Shown: positions 1 to 8,760 of the stretch, in pieces
How positions within the stretch are numbered: position 1 is the stretch's first letter
Layout of the letters: each line of letters starts with the position of its first letter
DNA from: Methylobacterium nonmethylotrophicum
Lineage (GTDB): Bacteria > Pseudomonadota > Alphaproteobacteria > Rhizobiales > Beijerinckiaceae
Assembly: GCF_004745635.1 (NCBI RefSeq)
Contig: NZ_SRLB01000014.1
Coordinates: 62,001-126,000, forward strand
Direction: 5' to 3'
DNA length: 64,000 nt
Notes under the pieces: model-generated
The model's input: the letters and a program-made list of their open reading frames with translations, nothing else
The model's database searches: none
What the model was told of the DNA's origin: nothing
Translations under genes and position numbers: made by a program

Positions 1-449
1 AGCGCGACGCAGGCCTCGCCGCCGGCTGCGCGGCGGTGATCGATCTCAACGATCCCGACTGGCCCAAGGCCTTCCTGGAGGCGACCGGCGGCGCCAAGGC
101 GCGGGTGGTCTACGACGCCGTCGGCAAGGACACGCTGCTCAAATCCCTCGACTGCGCCGCCCCGTTCGGCCTCGTCGTCTCCTACGGCGCCGCCTCCGGC
201 CCCTCGCCGGCGATCGACCCGGAGCTGTTGAACAAGAAGGGCTGCCTGTTCCTCACCCGCCCCTCGGTCTTCCCGCACAATGCCGACCCGGCCACCTTCC
301 GGGCCAACGCCGCCGACCTGTTCGACGCGATCGGCCGCGGCCACGTCGCGGTCGAGATCGGGGCGCGCTTTTCCCTCGATCAAGTCGTGCAGGCGCACGA
401 GGCGGCGGAGGCACGGGCGGTGACCGGCGCGATCGTGCTGGTGCCGTGA
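1..449 (+). CDS. Quinone oxidoreductase / zinc-type alcohol dehydrogenase-like protein, C-terminal part
   Basis: The gene enters from the left edge; the frame is open from base 3 to the TGA at 447-449. The visible part, about 148 residues, looks like the end of an NAD(P)H:quinone reductase of the MDR superfamily. It has the end of the Rossmann domain (VVYDAVGKDTLLKSLDCAAP, then a GLVVSYGAASG strand-turn) and the family-typical tail with AHEAAEARAVTGAIVLVP. Such enzymes reduce quinones or other carbonyl compounds with NADPH in the cytoplasm. The nucleotide-binding GxGxxG and the N-terminal catalytic domain lie outside the window, so the exact subfamily cannot be told. It ends 49 bases before the convergent tspO gene. 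Confidence 0.85.
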   Translation, partial: RDAGLAAGCAAVIDLNDPDWPKAFLEATGGAKARVVYDAVGKDTLLKSLDCAAPFGLVVSYGAASGPSPAIDPELLNKKGCLFLTRPSVFPHNADPATFRANAADLFDAIGRGHVAVEIGARFSLDQVVQAHEAAEARAVTGAIVLVP

Positions 450-498
450 GCGGGGATGTCGATGTGAGCGGCCTTCGACTTGCCCGCGCAAGCCTCTG

Positions 499-1029
499 TC
501 ACACCCCTCGATTCATCCACCAGATCGCCGCGTTGAGCGCCGTCGCGTAGCTCACCCAGGCGGCGTAGGGCACGAGGACGAGGGCGGCGGCCCGGTCGAG
601 GGGGAGAAAGAGCCGGATCGTCCACAGGATCATCGCCAGGAGGGCCACCACCACGACGAGGCCGCCGGCAAGGTCGTGGGCGCCGAAGAAGACCGGCGTC
701 CAGGCGCCGTTGAGGGCGAGCTGGACGAAGAACGCCCCCAGCGCCAGGGCGCGGGTACGCCGCAAGCCCCCCGTGGCCGGGGCGGTGCCGAGCATGCGCC
801 AGCCCGACCATGCGATCAGGGTGTAGAGGATCGTCCAGGCGACCGGAAACAGCCAGTTCGGCGGGGTGAAGACGGGCTTGGCGAGGCCCGCGTACCAGGT
901 CGGGATGTTCGACGTGGTCGACAGGCTCCCCACGACCGCGACCGCCGCGACCGGCAGGGTCGCGGCGAGGAGGCGCGGCAGGGGCGCCAGGACGGGTCCG
1001 GTGCGGGGCAGCGTTGCGGTGGGCGGCAT
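499..1029 (-). CDS. tspO: TspO/MBR family tryptophan-rich sensory protein
   Basis: A 176-residue integral membrane protein with five hydrophobic segments, the usual size for TspO plus a short N-terminal extension. The diagnostic stretch NIPTWYAGLAKPVFTPPNWL is present, followed by AWTILYTLIAWSGWR, LNGAWTPVFFG and a final ATALNAAIWWMN segment. TspO proteins bind porphyrins and sterols and in alphaproteobacteria modulate pigment and stress genes. The start is the ATG read from 1029-1027. A much longer frame runs through it from 2181, but that part is antisense to the lyase gene and is not coding. The divergent gene starts 75 bases away, so the promoters must be close together. Confidence 0.93.
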   Translation of the reverse strand: MPPTATLPRTGPVLAPLPRLLAATLPVAAVAVVGSLSTTSNIPTWYAGLAKPVFTPPNWLFPVAWTILYTLIAWSGWRMLGTAPATGGLRRTRALALGAFFVQLALNGAWTPVFFGAHDLAGGLVVVVALLAMILWTIRLFLPLDRAAALVLVPYAAWVSYATALNAAIWWMNRGV

Positions 1030-1104
1030 CGCGGGCTCGGGTGCTATGTTCGGGAAGGAGGTTGCGCGCCGGCACCGCTTCTGCAAGGGCGGCGGGACGC
1101 CACA

Positions 1105-2301
1105 ATGTCCTTGGCCGAACCGTCGGCCGAACCCTGGAGTCCCGGCATGAGCAGCGCCCCGCGCCCCTGGTCGAAGAAGAGCCTCGCCGCGCAGGCGCTC
1201 GGCCACGTCGATCCGGTCACCAAGGCCGTGGTGCCGCCGATCCACGTCGCCACCACCTACATCCGCGACCCCGACAACCAGTACTCCTCCGGCTACGTCT
1301 ACGGCCGGCCCGACAACGCCACGGTGCGCGAGGCGGAGGCCGTGATCGCGATGCTGGAGGAGGCGCAGGCCGGGGCGCTCCTGTTCTCCTCCGGCATGGC
1401 CGCCGCCACGGCGGTGTTCGGCGCCCTCGATCCGGGCGACCACATCGTGGCGCCGACCGTGATGTACTGGGCCCTGCGCCGCTGGCTGTCGGAAGAGGCG
1501 ACCCGCTGGGGCCTGAAGGTCGACTTCGTCGCCACCGACGACCTCGCGGCGCTCAAGGCCGCGGTGCGGCCCGGGCAGACCAAGCTCGTCTGGCTCGAGA
1601 CGCCCTCGAACCCGCTCTGGACGATCACCGACATCGCCGGGGCGGCCGAGATCGCCCACGCGGCCGGCGCGCGCCTCGCGGTCGATTCGACCGCGAGCTC
1701 GCCGGTGGTGACGCGGCCCCTGAGCCTCGGCGCCGACGTGGTGATGCACGCCGCCACCAAGGTGCTCAACGGCCATTCCGACGTGATCGCCGGGGCGCTC
1801 GCCGGCGCGGAGGCCGACGACTTCTGGGCGCGGATCCAGCGCATCCGCTCCGGCAACGGTGCGATCCTGGGCCCGTTCGAGGCCTACCTGCTGATGCGCG
1901 GGATGCGCACGCTCCACGTGCGCATCGCCGCCCAGATGGCGAATGCCGCCGACCTGGCGCGGCGCCTCTCCGCCCATCCGGCGGTGGCGAAGGTGCTCTA
2001 TCCGGGTCTCCCTGAGCATCCCGGCCACGCGGTGGCGGCCCGGCAGATGACCGGCGGCTTCGGCACCATGCTGTCGATCCGGGTGGCGGCGGGCGAGGCG
2101 GCGGCGGTCCGGACGGCGTCCCGGGTGGGCCTGTGGAAGCGCGCGACCTCGCTGGGCGGCGTCGAGAGCCTGATCGAGCACCGCGCCTCGATCGAGGGCC
2201 CGGGCACCCCCTGCCCGCCGGACCTGCTGCGCCTCTCGGTCGGCATCGAGGACGCGGACGACCTCTTCGCGGATCTGGACCAGGCGCTGCAGCCGGCGTG
2301 A
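1105..2301 (+). CDS. PLP-dependent trans-sulfuration enzyme (cystathionine beta-lyase / gamma-synthase family)
   Basis: A 398-residue cytoplasmic enzyme of the Cys/Met-metabolism PLP family. Visible landmarks are the YGRPDNATVREAE segment (residues 66-78), which replaces the usual YxRxxNPT phosphate-binding tyrosine region; the cofactor-stacking SSGMAA turn (95-100); D194, which holds the pyridine nitrogen; and the Schiff-base lysine K219 in HAATKVLNGHSDVIAG. The C-terminal part has the family's SLGGVESLIEHRAS and LLRLSVGIED motifs. It would cleave or form cystathionine or a related thioether; beta-lyase versus gamma-synthase cannot be settled by eye. The start could be ATG 1105 or ATG 1147; the second has a GGAG just upstream, so 384 residues is possible. 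Confidence 0.9.
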   Translation: MSLAEPSAEPWSPGMSSAPRPWSKKSLAAQALGHVDPVTKAVVPPIHVATTYIRDPDNQYSSGYVYGRPDNATVREAEAVIAMLEEAQAGALLFSSGMAAATAVFGALDPGDHIVAPTVMYWALRRWLSEEATRWGLKVDFVATDDLAALKAAVRPGQTKLVWLETPSNPLWTITDIAGAAEIAHAAGARLAVDSTASSPVVTRPLSLGADVVMHAATKVLNGHSDVIAGALAGAEADDFWARIQRIRSGNGAILGPFEAYLLMRGMRTLHVRIAAQMANAADLARRLSAHPAVAKVLYPGLPEHPGHAVAARQMTGGFGTMLSIRVAAGEAAAVRTASRVGLWKRATSLGGVESLIEHRASIEGPGTPCPPDLLRLSVGIEDADDLFADLDQALQPA

Positions 2302-2389
2302 GGGCGCTTCCGGCAGGATTGGAGCTTCCGGCAGACTTGGCGCGTTGACCCGGCGAAGCTTTTGTTCTCCGGCTCACGGGAGACCCGCC

Positions 2390-2854
2390 ATGCCCGCCGC
2401 CCTGCCCCTCGCGCTCCTGAGTGCCCAGCTCGTTCTCGCCGCGGCGGATGGCCCGCCCCGGCTCAACATCGAGGCCACCTGCAACTCGCCCGGCCGCGCC
2501 TCCGTCAGCCAGGAATCCGGCTCCGATGGCTGCCTGCGCTCCGAGCGCTCGGCGGGCGACGAGTTGCGCAAGCGCTGGGGCGAGTTCTCCGGCCCGGCCA
2601 GGAACCAGTGTGCGCAGCAATCGAATGCCGGCGGCTTCCCGAGCTACGTCGAGATGCTGACCTGCCTCGAACTCGCCAGCGGCGCCGTGCCGGTGACGAG
2701 CCCGCGCAACGGCGCCACCGCCGGCCAGGGCAGCCCCGCCACCACCGGCAGCACCCGCGCGAGGCCGGAGGAGCGCGCCGACAGCCTGACCGCCGAGCCG
2801 TCGCCGAGCCAGCGCACCGACCCGATCAAGGTGCTGGGCAAGCCGGCGCAGTAA
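2390..2854 (+). CDS. Small exported protein of unknown function
   Basis: A 154-residue protein I do not recognise. It opens with a likely signal peptide (MPAALPLALLSAQLVLAAADG), which argues for ATG 2390 rather than the upstream in-frame ATG at 2345; GGGAGA lies at the right distance before 2390. The mature part has four cysteines (CNSPGRAS, GCLRSER, NQCAQQ, TCLEL) in the first hundred residues, which suggests disulfides in the periplasm. A Ser/Thr/Pro-rich, probably disordered tail follows. It ends 5 bases before the convergent glucosyltransferase gene. Codon use is like the neighbours. Confidence 0.75.
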   Translation: MPAALPLALLSAQLVLAAADGPPRLNIEATCNSPGRASVSQESGSDGCLRSERSAGDELRKRWGEFSGPARNQCAQQSNAGGFPSYVEMLTCLELASGAVPVTSPRNGATAGQGSPATTGSTRARPEERADSLTAEPSPSQRTDPIKVLGKPAQ

Positions 2855-2859
2855 GACTC

Positions 2860-4788
2860 TTACCGCGGCGGCGAGGCCTTCGCGTCGTCCGTGGCGGTGG
2901 CAAGCCAGACCGGGGCCTCGCCGCGGACCGGCTGCGGCCGGGGGAGAGCCGGCGCCGGCGGCGCGGCGCGGGCCGCCGCGAGGTCGCGCAATTCCGGTGC
3001 CTGGGCGGTGTCGTCGACGGTGAGGAAGAGGCCGCGCCGGCGCGCCGCGTGGCCGAGATCGGACCGGCTGGTGAGCACGCTGAGGGCGGGGCTCGCCAGC
3101 AGGGCGACGACCAGCGGCGCCATCCAGAGGGCGATGAGCGGGTCGCCGGCATAGAGGAGCGCCGCCGCCAGGAGGCCGCCGGCGACCAGCGAGTCGGCCT
3201 GGAGCCGGCAGGCCTCGGACCACGGCACCCGGCGGTCGTCGCGGGCCTGCGTCTCCCAGCGCACCACCCGGCCCGCGAAGGTCGACAGCACGGCACCGGC
3301 GTTGAACAGGGTCATGACCGGCCAGAGCAGCACCCACAGGGCCTGTTCGAGGGCGGCGCTCGCCAGGAGGCTCCGCGTACCCCCGAAAGCGGCGCGGCGC
3401 TGGGCCGAGACGAGCACGTGGCCGAGGCTGAGGAGCTTCGGCAGGGCGAGGACGGCGAGGCTCAGGGAAGCCAGGACCGCCGCCGCCGGCCCCTCGCCGG
3501 TCAGCCCGTAGGCCAGCAGCCCGAGATCGCCGCTGCGCACCGCCTGCCAGGTGCCGAGCGCCAGGAAGGCGACCCAGACCGGCGCGACGAGGTAGGACAG
3601 GATGCCCGCGCCGAGATGCCAGCGGCTGCCTCCGGTGAGGCCCGGCATCCCGATGAGACCGAGATGCTGCAGGTTGCCCTGGCACCAGCGCCGCTCGCGG
3701 CCGAGCAGGTCGGTGAGGTTGGTGGGCATCTCCTCCCAGGTCCCGGGCTCCTCCGGCAGGAGGCGCAGCTCCCAGCCGGCCCGGCGCAGCAGCGCCCCCT
3801 CGACCGTGTCGTGGCACAGGATCTCGCCGCCGAGCGGCGGGCGCCCGGGCAGGACCGGCAGTTCGGCATTGGCCGCAAAGGCCGCGATGCGCAGGATGGC
3901 GTTGTGGCCCCAGTAGCCGCCATCCGGCCCCTGCCAGGTCTCCAGCGCCCGGATCGACAGCGGGGCGTAGAGCCGCACCGCGAATTGCTGGATGCGGGCG
4001 AAGAGCGTGTCGCGCCCGGCCGCGTAGCTGACGGTCTGGATCAGCCCGACCCGCGGGTTCTCCTCCATCAGCCGCACCAGGCGGCGCATGGCCGCACCGG
4101 TCATCAGGCTGTCGGCGTCGAGCACGATCATGAAGTCGTACTCGTCGCCATAGGTGCTGCAGAACTCCCCGATATTGCCCGCCTTGCGCCCGGTATTGTC
4201 CCGGCGGCGGCGGTAGCGGATCGCCGGCAGGCCGGGCCCGGCGCTCGCGCGCCACGCCTGGATGCGGGCGAATTCGCGCGCCTCGACGGCGGCGATCTCC
4301 GGGTCGCGGGTGTCGCTGAGGACGAAGATGTCGAGGTCGCGCCCATCGCCGCCGGCGCGGGCGAGCGAGCGGGCCATGACCCGGATCGCCGCGAAGACCG
4401 CGACGGCGTCCTCGGCGTGGATCGCCACCAGGGCGGCGGTGCGGCTGCGGCCGCTGGCCTTCGGCGGCAGCGCGGCGGCCTGCCGCTCCACCCCCGACAG
4501 GACCCGCGCCCCGAGGCCGGCCGCGACCGCGCCGTAGAGGTACTGCCAGGCGATATAGGCCTGCCAGGCCATCGCCAGGCAGAACAGCGCCAGGACGGCG
4601 GCCGGGAGCGGCCCGTCCGGCAGCCCGACGCTGGCGGTCGCCGCCGCCGCGAGGGCGAGCGCCGTCGCCAGCGTCGGCAGGGCGAGCGCCAGGCGCCGCC
4701 GGTGGAGGGAGACGGCTTCCTGCCGTTGGGCGAGGTCCGCGCCGGGAGCAGCCGGCACCGCATCGTGCGACGGGGAAACGAGGGGCAT
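2860..4788 (-). CDS. mdoH: Glucans biosynthesis glucosyltransferase H (OpgH/MdoH)
   Basis: A 642-residue inner-membrane family 2 glycosyltransferase that builds the linear backbone of osmoregulated periplasmic glucans from UDP-glucose. After two N-terminal membrane segments the cytoplasmic catalytic domain shows the processive D,D,D,QxxRW signature: SDTRD at 158-162, DADS at 224-227, CHD at 325-327 and RRWCQGN (366-372) in place of QxxRW. Several membrane segments follow. The frame is open back to an ATG at 4881, but the extra 31 residues are low-complexity Arg/Ala and look non-coding; ATG 4788 is preferred although no strong ribosome site precedes either. No opgG partner lies in the window. 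Confidence 0.93.
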   Translation of the reverse strand: MPLVSPSHDAVPAAPGADLAQRQEAVSLHRRRLALALPTLATALALAAAATASVGLPDGPLPAAVLALFCLAMAWQAYIAWQYLYGAVAAGLGARVLSGVERQAAALPPKASGRSRTAALVAIHAEDAVAVFAAIRVMARSLARAGGDGRDLDIFVLSDTRDPEIAAVEAREFARIQAWRASAGPGLPAIRYRRRRDNTGRKAGNIGEFCSTYGDEYDFMIVLDADSLMTGAAMRRLVRLMEENPRVGLIQTVSYAAGRDTLFARIQQFAVRLYAPLSIRALETWQGPDGGYWGHNAILRIAAFAANAELPVLPGRPPLGGEILCHDTVEGALLRRAGWELRLLPEEPGTWEEMPTNLTDLLGRERRWCQGNLQHLGLIGMPGLTGGSRWHLGAGILSYLVAPVWVAFLALGTWQAVRSGDLGLLAYGLTGEGPAAAVLASLSLAVLALPKLLSLGHVLVSAQRRAAFGGTRSLLASAALEQALWVLLWPVMTLFNAGAVLSTFAGRVVRWETQARDDRRVPWSEACRLQADSLVAGGLLAAALLYAGDPLIALWMAPLVVALLASPALSVLTSRSDLGHAARRRGLFLTVDDTAQAPELRDLAAARAAPPAPALPRPQPVRGEAPVWLATATDDAKASPPR

Positions 4789-4943
4789 GAGGGTCGCGTG
4801 GGCTCGGTGGATGAGGGCCGGACGATGCGGCGCCGGGCGCCGGCGGCGCGCCGCGGCTGCGCTATCCCGCTGACACGTCATGGATCAATCGGGCTGAATG
4901 ACGCCAGAACGATGACACCTGTTCGGAAGGCCCCGCTCCCATA

Positions 4944-4977
4944 GATACAGCCCCCGAGGATACAGGTCCCATGTATC
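4944..4977. promoter_or_regulatory. Repeated GATACA half-sites upstream of the sugar operon
   Basis: GATACAG occurs at 4944-4950 and again at 4959-4965, and the second copy forms an inverted repeat with TGTATC at 4972-4977 (7-base spacer). The block lies 55 to 90 bases before the GTG start of the first epimerase and in the divergent gap with mdoH, a plausible place for an operator. No regulator is assigned. Confidence 0.35.
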
Positions 4978-5031
4978 GAGCCCGGCCCGGACCGGGATCG
5001 TGCCGGGAATGAAGGCGAAGGAGCGCGACGG

Positions 5032-6156
5032 GTGCCGCAGACCATCCTGATCACCGGCGGGGCCGGCTTCATCGGCCGGGCCGTGGCGCGGGCCCTCGTC
5101 GCCCGGGGCGACCGGGTGCGCGTGCTCGACGGCCTGATCCCGCAGGTCCACGGCGATGGCGCCCGCGCCCGGCCGGAAGGCCTGCCGGAGGCGGTGGACC
5201 TGCGCGTCGGCGACGTCCGCGACGGGCGCGCCGTGGCCGAGGCCCTGATCGGGATCGACGCGGTGATCCACCTCGCCGCCGAGGTCGGGGTCGGCCAGAG
5301 CATGTACGACGTCGACCGCTACGTCGCGGTCAACGATCACGGCACCGCGATCCTGTTCCAGGCGCTGATCGAGCGGCCGGTGCGCCGCGTGGTGGTCGCC
5401 TCCTCGATGAGCGTCTACGGCGAGGGGCTGTATCGCGGCGCCGACGGACGGGTGCGCGAGGAGGTTCTGCGCCAGCCGCGCTCCGGCCCCGACGCGCCCT
5501 GGGATCCCGTCGACGAGGAAGGAAGACCGCTGGTGCCGGTGCCGACGCCGGAATGGAAGCGCCCGGCGCTGGCCTCGGTCTACGCGCTCACCAAGTACGC
5601 CCAGGAGCGCCTGACCCTGATGCTGGCGCCCGCCTACGGCATGGAGGGCGTGGCCCTGCGGCTGTGGAACGCCTACGGGCCGGGCCAGGCCCTGTCGAAC
5701 CCCTATACCGGCGTGCTCGCGATCTTCGCCTCGCGCCTGCACAACGGCGCACGCCCGGTGATCTTCGAGGACGGGCACCAGCGGCGCGACTTCGTGCAGG
5801 TCGACGACGTGGCGCAGGCCTTCCTGCTCGCTCTCGACCGACCCAGGGCCGCCGGCCAGGTCTACAATATCGGCTCGGGCGAGGACCGCTCGGTGCGGGA
5901 GGTCGCAGCCCTCTTAGGCCAGGCGATGGGCCGGCCGGACCTGACGCCGGAGATCGCCGGCAAGGCCCGGGCCGGCGACATCCGGCACTGCATCCCGGAC
6001 ATCGGCAAGGCGCGCGACGAGCTGGGCTACCGCCCGGCCCGCGACTTCGCGGACGGCCTGCGGGAGCTCGCCGCCTGGGTGGCGGCGCAGGAGGAGGCCC
6101 GGGACCGGGTCGAGGAGGCGCGCCGCGAGCTCGACCGGCGCGGGCTGGTGGCGTGA
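5032..6156 (+). CDS. NAD-dependent nucleotide-sugar epimerase/dehydratase (extended SDR), first of operon
   Basis: A 374-residue extended short-chain dehydrogenase. The Rossmann motif GGAGFIG is at residues 9-15, acidic adenosine-binding D33 follows strand two, and the catalytic Tyr-Lys pair is Y184-A-L-T-K188 with upstream serines in ASSMSVYGEG. RLWNAYGPGQ and the DGHQRRDFVQVDDVAQ segment are typical of GalE/WbpP-like sugar epimerases and dehydratases. The start is GTG 5032 with AAGGAG 9-14 bases upstream; the nearby ATG at 5009 is out of frame. It overlaps the second epimerase by one base (TGATG), so the two are translationally coupled. The natural substrate is unknown; a surface-polysaccharide precursor is likely from the glycosyltransferases downstream. 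Confidence 0.9.
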   Translation: MPQTILITGGAGFIGRAVARALVARGDRVRVLDGLIPQVHGDGARARPEGLPEAVDLRVGDVRDGRAVAEALIGIDAVIHLAAEVGVGQSMYDVDRYVAVNDHGTAILFQALIERPVRRVVVASSMSVYGEGLYRGADGRVREEVLRQPRSGPDAPWDPVDEEGRPLVPVPTPEWKRPALASVYALTKYAQERLTLMLAPAYGMEGVALRLWNAYGPGQALSNPYTGVLAIFASRLHNGARPVIFEDGHQRRDFVQVDDVAQAFLLALDRPRAAGQVYNIGSGEDRSVREVAALLGQAMGRPDLTPEIAGKARAGDIRHCIPDIGKARDELGYRPARDFADGLRELAAWVAAQEEARDRVEEARRELDRRGLVA

Positions 6157-7232
6157 TGACGGCGCACCCTGCACTGACCGGCCGGCAGCCGGTCCTGATC
6201 ACCGGCGGCGCCGGATTCATCGGCGCGAACCTGGCGGACGCCCTGGCGGCCGAGGGGCGCGACGTGCTCATCTACGACGCCCTGCTGCGCCCCGGCGTCG
6301 AGGGCAACCTCGCCTGGCTCAAGGCGCGCCATCCGCAGCGGATCTCCGCCGTGACGGCGGACGTGCGCGACGCCGCGAGCCTGTCGGCGGCGGCGGCGGA
6401 GGCCTCGGCGGTCGTCCACCTCGCCGCCCAGGTCGCCGTGACGACGAGCCTCGAGGATCCGGGCACGGATTTTTCCGTCAATCTCGGGGCGACCCTGACC
6501 CTGCTCGAGGCCCTGCGCCGGCGCCCCGCGCCGCCGCCCCTGGTCTTCGCCTCGACCAACAAGGTCTACGGCGACCTCGCCGACCTGGAGTTCCGCCTCG
6601 CCGGCGACGCCTACGCGCCGACCGACCCGGGTATCCTGGCCCATGGCATCGGCGAGGGCCGCTCCCTCGACTTCCACACGCCCTACGGCTGCTCGAAGGG
6701 CGCGGCCGACCAGTACGTGCTCGACTACGCCCGCAGCTTCGCGGTGCCGACCTGCGTCCTGCGGATGAGCTGCATCTACGGCCCGCGCCAGATGGGCACC
6801 GAGGACCAGGGCTGGGTCGCCCATTTCCTGATCCGGGCGCTGGAGGGCCGGCCGATCACGATCTACGGCGACGGCTGCCAGGTCCGCGACGTGCTCGACG
6901 TCGGCGACGCGGTGGCGGCCTACCGGGCGGTGCTGGCGCGGATCGGGCGCGTGACGGGCCGGGCCTTCAATCTCGGCGGCGGCCCGGCGAACGCGGTCTC
7001 CCTGCGCCAGGTGCTCGCCGCGATCGAGGGACTCGTCGGCCATCCCCTCGACCTCGCCTTCGAGGGGTGGCGCGCCGGCGACCAGCGCTACTACGTCTCC
7101 GACGCCCGCCGGGCGACCGCCGAGCTCGGCCTGCCGCCCCCGCTGCCCTGGCGCCGCGGCCTCACCCGCCTGGCGGATTGGCTCGCGGAGAGCCGCGGCC
7201 TGCGTCTCCCGGCCCGGGCGGTGCCGGCCTGA
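6156..7232 (+). CDS. NAD-dependent epimerase, CDP-paratose 2-epimerase-like
   Basis: A 358-residue extended SDR with GGAGFIG at 17-23, FASTNKVYGD and the catalytic Y177-G-C-S-K181. The stretch MSCIYGPRQMGTEDQGWVAH, then GRPITIYGDGCQVRDVLDV, closely matches CDP-tyvelose/CDP-paratose 2-epimerases as I remember them, more than GalE. ATG 6156 shares its A with the TGA of the previous gene. Together the two enzymes would make an epimerised deoxy- or branched sugar nucleotide for the glycosyltransferases that follow. The substrate assignment is by resemblance only. Confidence 0.88.
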   Translation: MTAHPALTGRQPVLITGGAGFIGANLADALAAEGRDVLIYDALLRPGVEGNLAWLKARHPQRISAVTADVRDAASLSAAAAEASAVVHLAAQVAVTTSLEDPGTDFSVNLGATLTLLEALRRRPAPPPLVFASTNKVYGDLADLEFRLAGDAYAPTDPGILAHGIGEGRSLDFHTPYGCSKGAADQYVLDYARSFAVPTCVLRMSCIYGPRQMGTEDQGWVAHFLIRALEGRPITIYGDGCQVRDVLDVGDAVAAYRAVLARIGRVTGRAFNLGGGPANAVSLRQVLAAIEGLVGHPLDLAFEGWRAGDQRYYVSDARRATAELGLPPPLPWRRGLTRLADWLAESRGLRLPARAVPA

Positions 7233-7461
7233 CGCGGGCGGGGGACACGCGCGAGAGGCGATCCGGTTCCCGCGGCGTGCCTGCGGCGGCGGCATGCTCG
7301 ATCCCGCGCCGATGCGCCGGCGTCATAGCAAGCGAGCAATCGGTATCGATCGCTTAACCGTACCCGGGCGAAAAGCCCTTGTCGTCCGGAGCGGCCCCGC
7401 CAGATCACACATAGTCGCCCCCAGTACCTGCGATGCCCGTTTCCGTCCGAGGACGCCCGCT

Positions 7462-8760
7462 TTGAGAATCGCCCTCGTCAACCCGACCTGGAGCTTCGAG
7501 AACAGCATCTATTTCGGGTGCCGTTCCCCGCACCTGCCCCTGGAGCTCGGCGCCTGCCGGGTGCTGCTGGAGCGGGCGGGGCACGAGACGCTGATGCTCG
7601 ACGGCGCCCTCGACGGGCTCTCGCTGGAGGCGCTGGCCGACCGGGTGGCGGATTTCGCGCCCACCATCACGGTGGTGACCACGGCCCCGACCTACCTGTT
7701 CTGGCGCTGCGCCCAGCCCGAGCTGCGGGTGCCCCGCGCCTTCCTGGACGCGCTGGGCGATCGCGGCGGCCGCACCGTGGCGGTCGGCCCGCACGGCTCG
7801 GTGACGCCTGAGACGACGCTCGCCAAGCTCGCCTGCGACATCGTGGTGCGGGGCGAGTGCGAGGAGGTGGTGGCGCAGCTCGCCGAGGGCGGCCTGGAGC
7901 GGCCCGCAAGCGTGCCGGCCCTGGCCTTCCGGGACGGGCCCGGGACGATCGTCACCGGGCCTCCCGCGGCGACCACCTTCGTCGACCTGCCGGCCCTGGC
8001 CTGGCCGGACGCCTGGGTGGCGCGCCACGCCCACCACCATCACCGCTTCGACCGGGCGCCCGAGGGGCCGGGCGCCGAGGTCGAGGCCTCGCGCGGCTGC
8101 CCGTATTCCTGCACCTTCTGCGCCAAGATCGATTTCCGGGACAAGTACCGGCGGCGCGCCCTGCCGCTGATCCTGGAGGAGGTCGACCGGCTGATCGCGC
8201 AGGGCGTCACCTACCTCTACTTCATCGACGAGATCTTCCTGCCCCAGAAGCCGCTGCTCGAGGCCCTGGCGACCCGCCGGGTCGAATTCGGGGTCCAGAC
8301 CCGGATCGACCTGTGGAAGCCCGACATGCTCGACCTCCTCGGGGCGGCGGGCTGCGTCTCGATCGAGGCCGGGGTCGAGAGCCTGACGGAGGCCGGCCGC
8401 GCGCTGCTCGACAAGAACTGCCGCGCCTCGACCGACGACCTCGCCGAGCGCCTGATCCATGCCCGCCGCTCGGTGCCGTTCGTGCAGGCGAACCTGATCA
8501 AGGTGGCGGGCGACGATCCCGACCTCGTGGCGGCCTGGCGCGACCGCCTGCGCGCCGCCGGCGTCTGGGCCAACGATCCCGTGCCGCTCTACCCCTACCC
8601 GTCCTCGCCCGACTATCGCCGCCTGTGGGGCGAGCCGGACGGAGAGGCCTGGGAGCGGGCCCACGCCCATTACCTCGGCCAGTTCGACCGCTTCAGCGAG
8701 ATCCAGGAGGAGCGGCCGGCCCCGTTGCGCGAACTGGAGGCGGCATGCTGCCCAGCCTGA
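7462..8760 (+). CDS. B12-binding-domain radical SAM protein in sugar operon
   Basis: A 432-residue protein. Residues 1-150 form a cobalamin-binding-like Rossmann domain (MRIALVNPTW start, LPLELGACRVLLERAGHE, VAVGPHGSVTPE, VRGECEE). The radical SAM core follows with C213, C217 and C220 in RGCPYSCTFC. No DxHxxG motif is obvious, so cobalamin may bind base-off or not at all. The start chosen is TTG 7462 because GAGGA lies 8 bases upstream and the product then begins as this family usually does; the frame is open back to 7294 but that part looks untranslated. It resembles B12/radical SAM families found with sugar epimerases and glycosyltransferases (TIGR04295 from memory). A sugar C-methylation or rearrangement is possible but unproven. 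Confidence 0.87.
   Translation: MRIALVNPTWSFENSIYFGCRSPHLPLELGACRVLLERAGHETLMLDGALDGLSLEALADRVADFAPTITVVTTAPTYLFWRCAQPELRVPRAFLDALGDRGGRTVAVGPHGSVTPETTLAKLACDIVVRGECEEVVAQLAEGGLERPASVPALAFRDGPGTIVTGPPAATTFVDLPALAWPDAWVARHAHHHHRFDRAPEGPGAEVEASRGCPYSCTFCAKIDFRDKYRRRALPLILEEVDRLIAQGVTYLYFIDEIFLPQKPLLEALATRRVEFGVQTRIDLWKPDMLDLLGAAGCVSIEAGVESLTEAGRALLDKNCRASTDDLAERLIHARRSVPFVQANLIKVAGDDPDLVAAWRDRLRAAGVWANDPVPLYPYPSSPDYRRLWGEPDGEAWERAHAHYLGQFDRFSEIQEERPAPLRELEAACCPA

Noticed and set aside
499..2181. 560-residue frame on the minus strand covering tspO and the lyase
   Set aside because: Only the tspO part (499-1029) has membrane segments and family motifs; the rest is antisense to the PLP enzyme and Arg/His-rich.
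1766..4255. 829-residue minus-strand frame
   Set aside because: Antisense or frame-shifted shadow of the lyase, exported protein and mdoH genes; composition is Arg/Pro/Ala only.
2362..4944. 860-residue plus-strand frame
   Set aside because: Shadow opposite mdoH; the mdoH frame has all catalytic motifs and this one has none.
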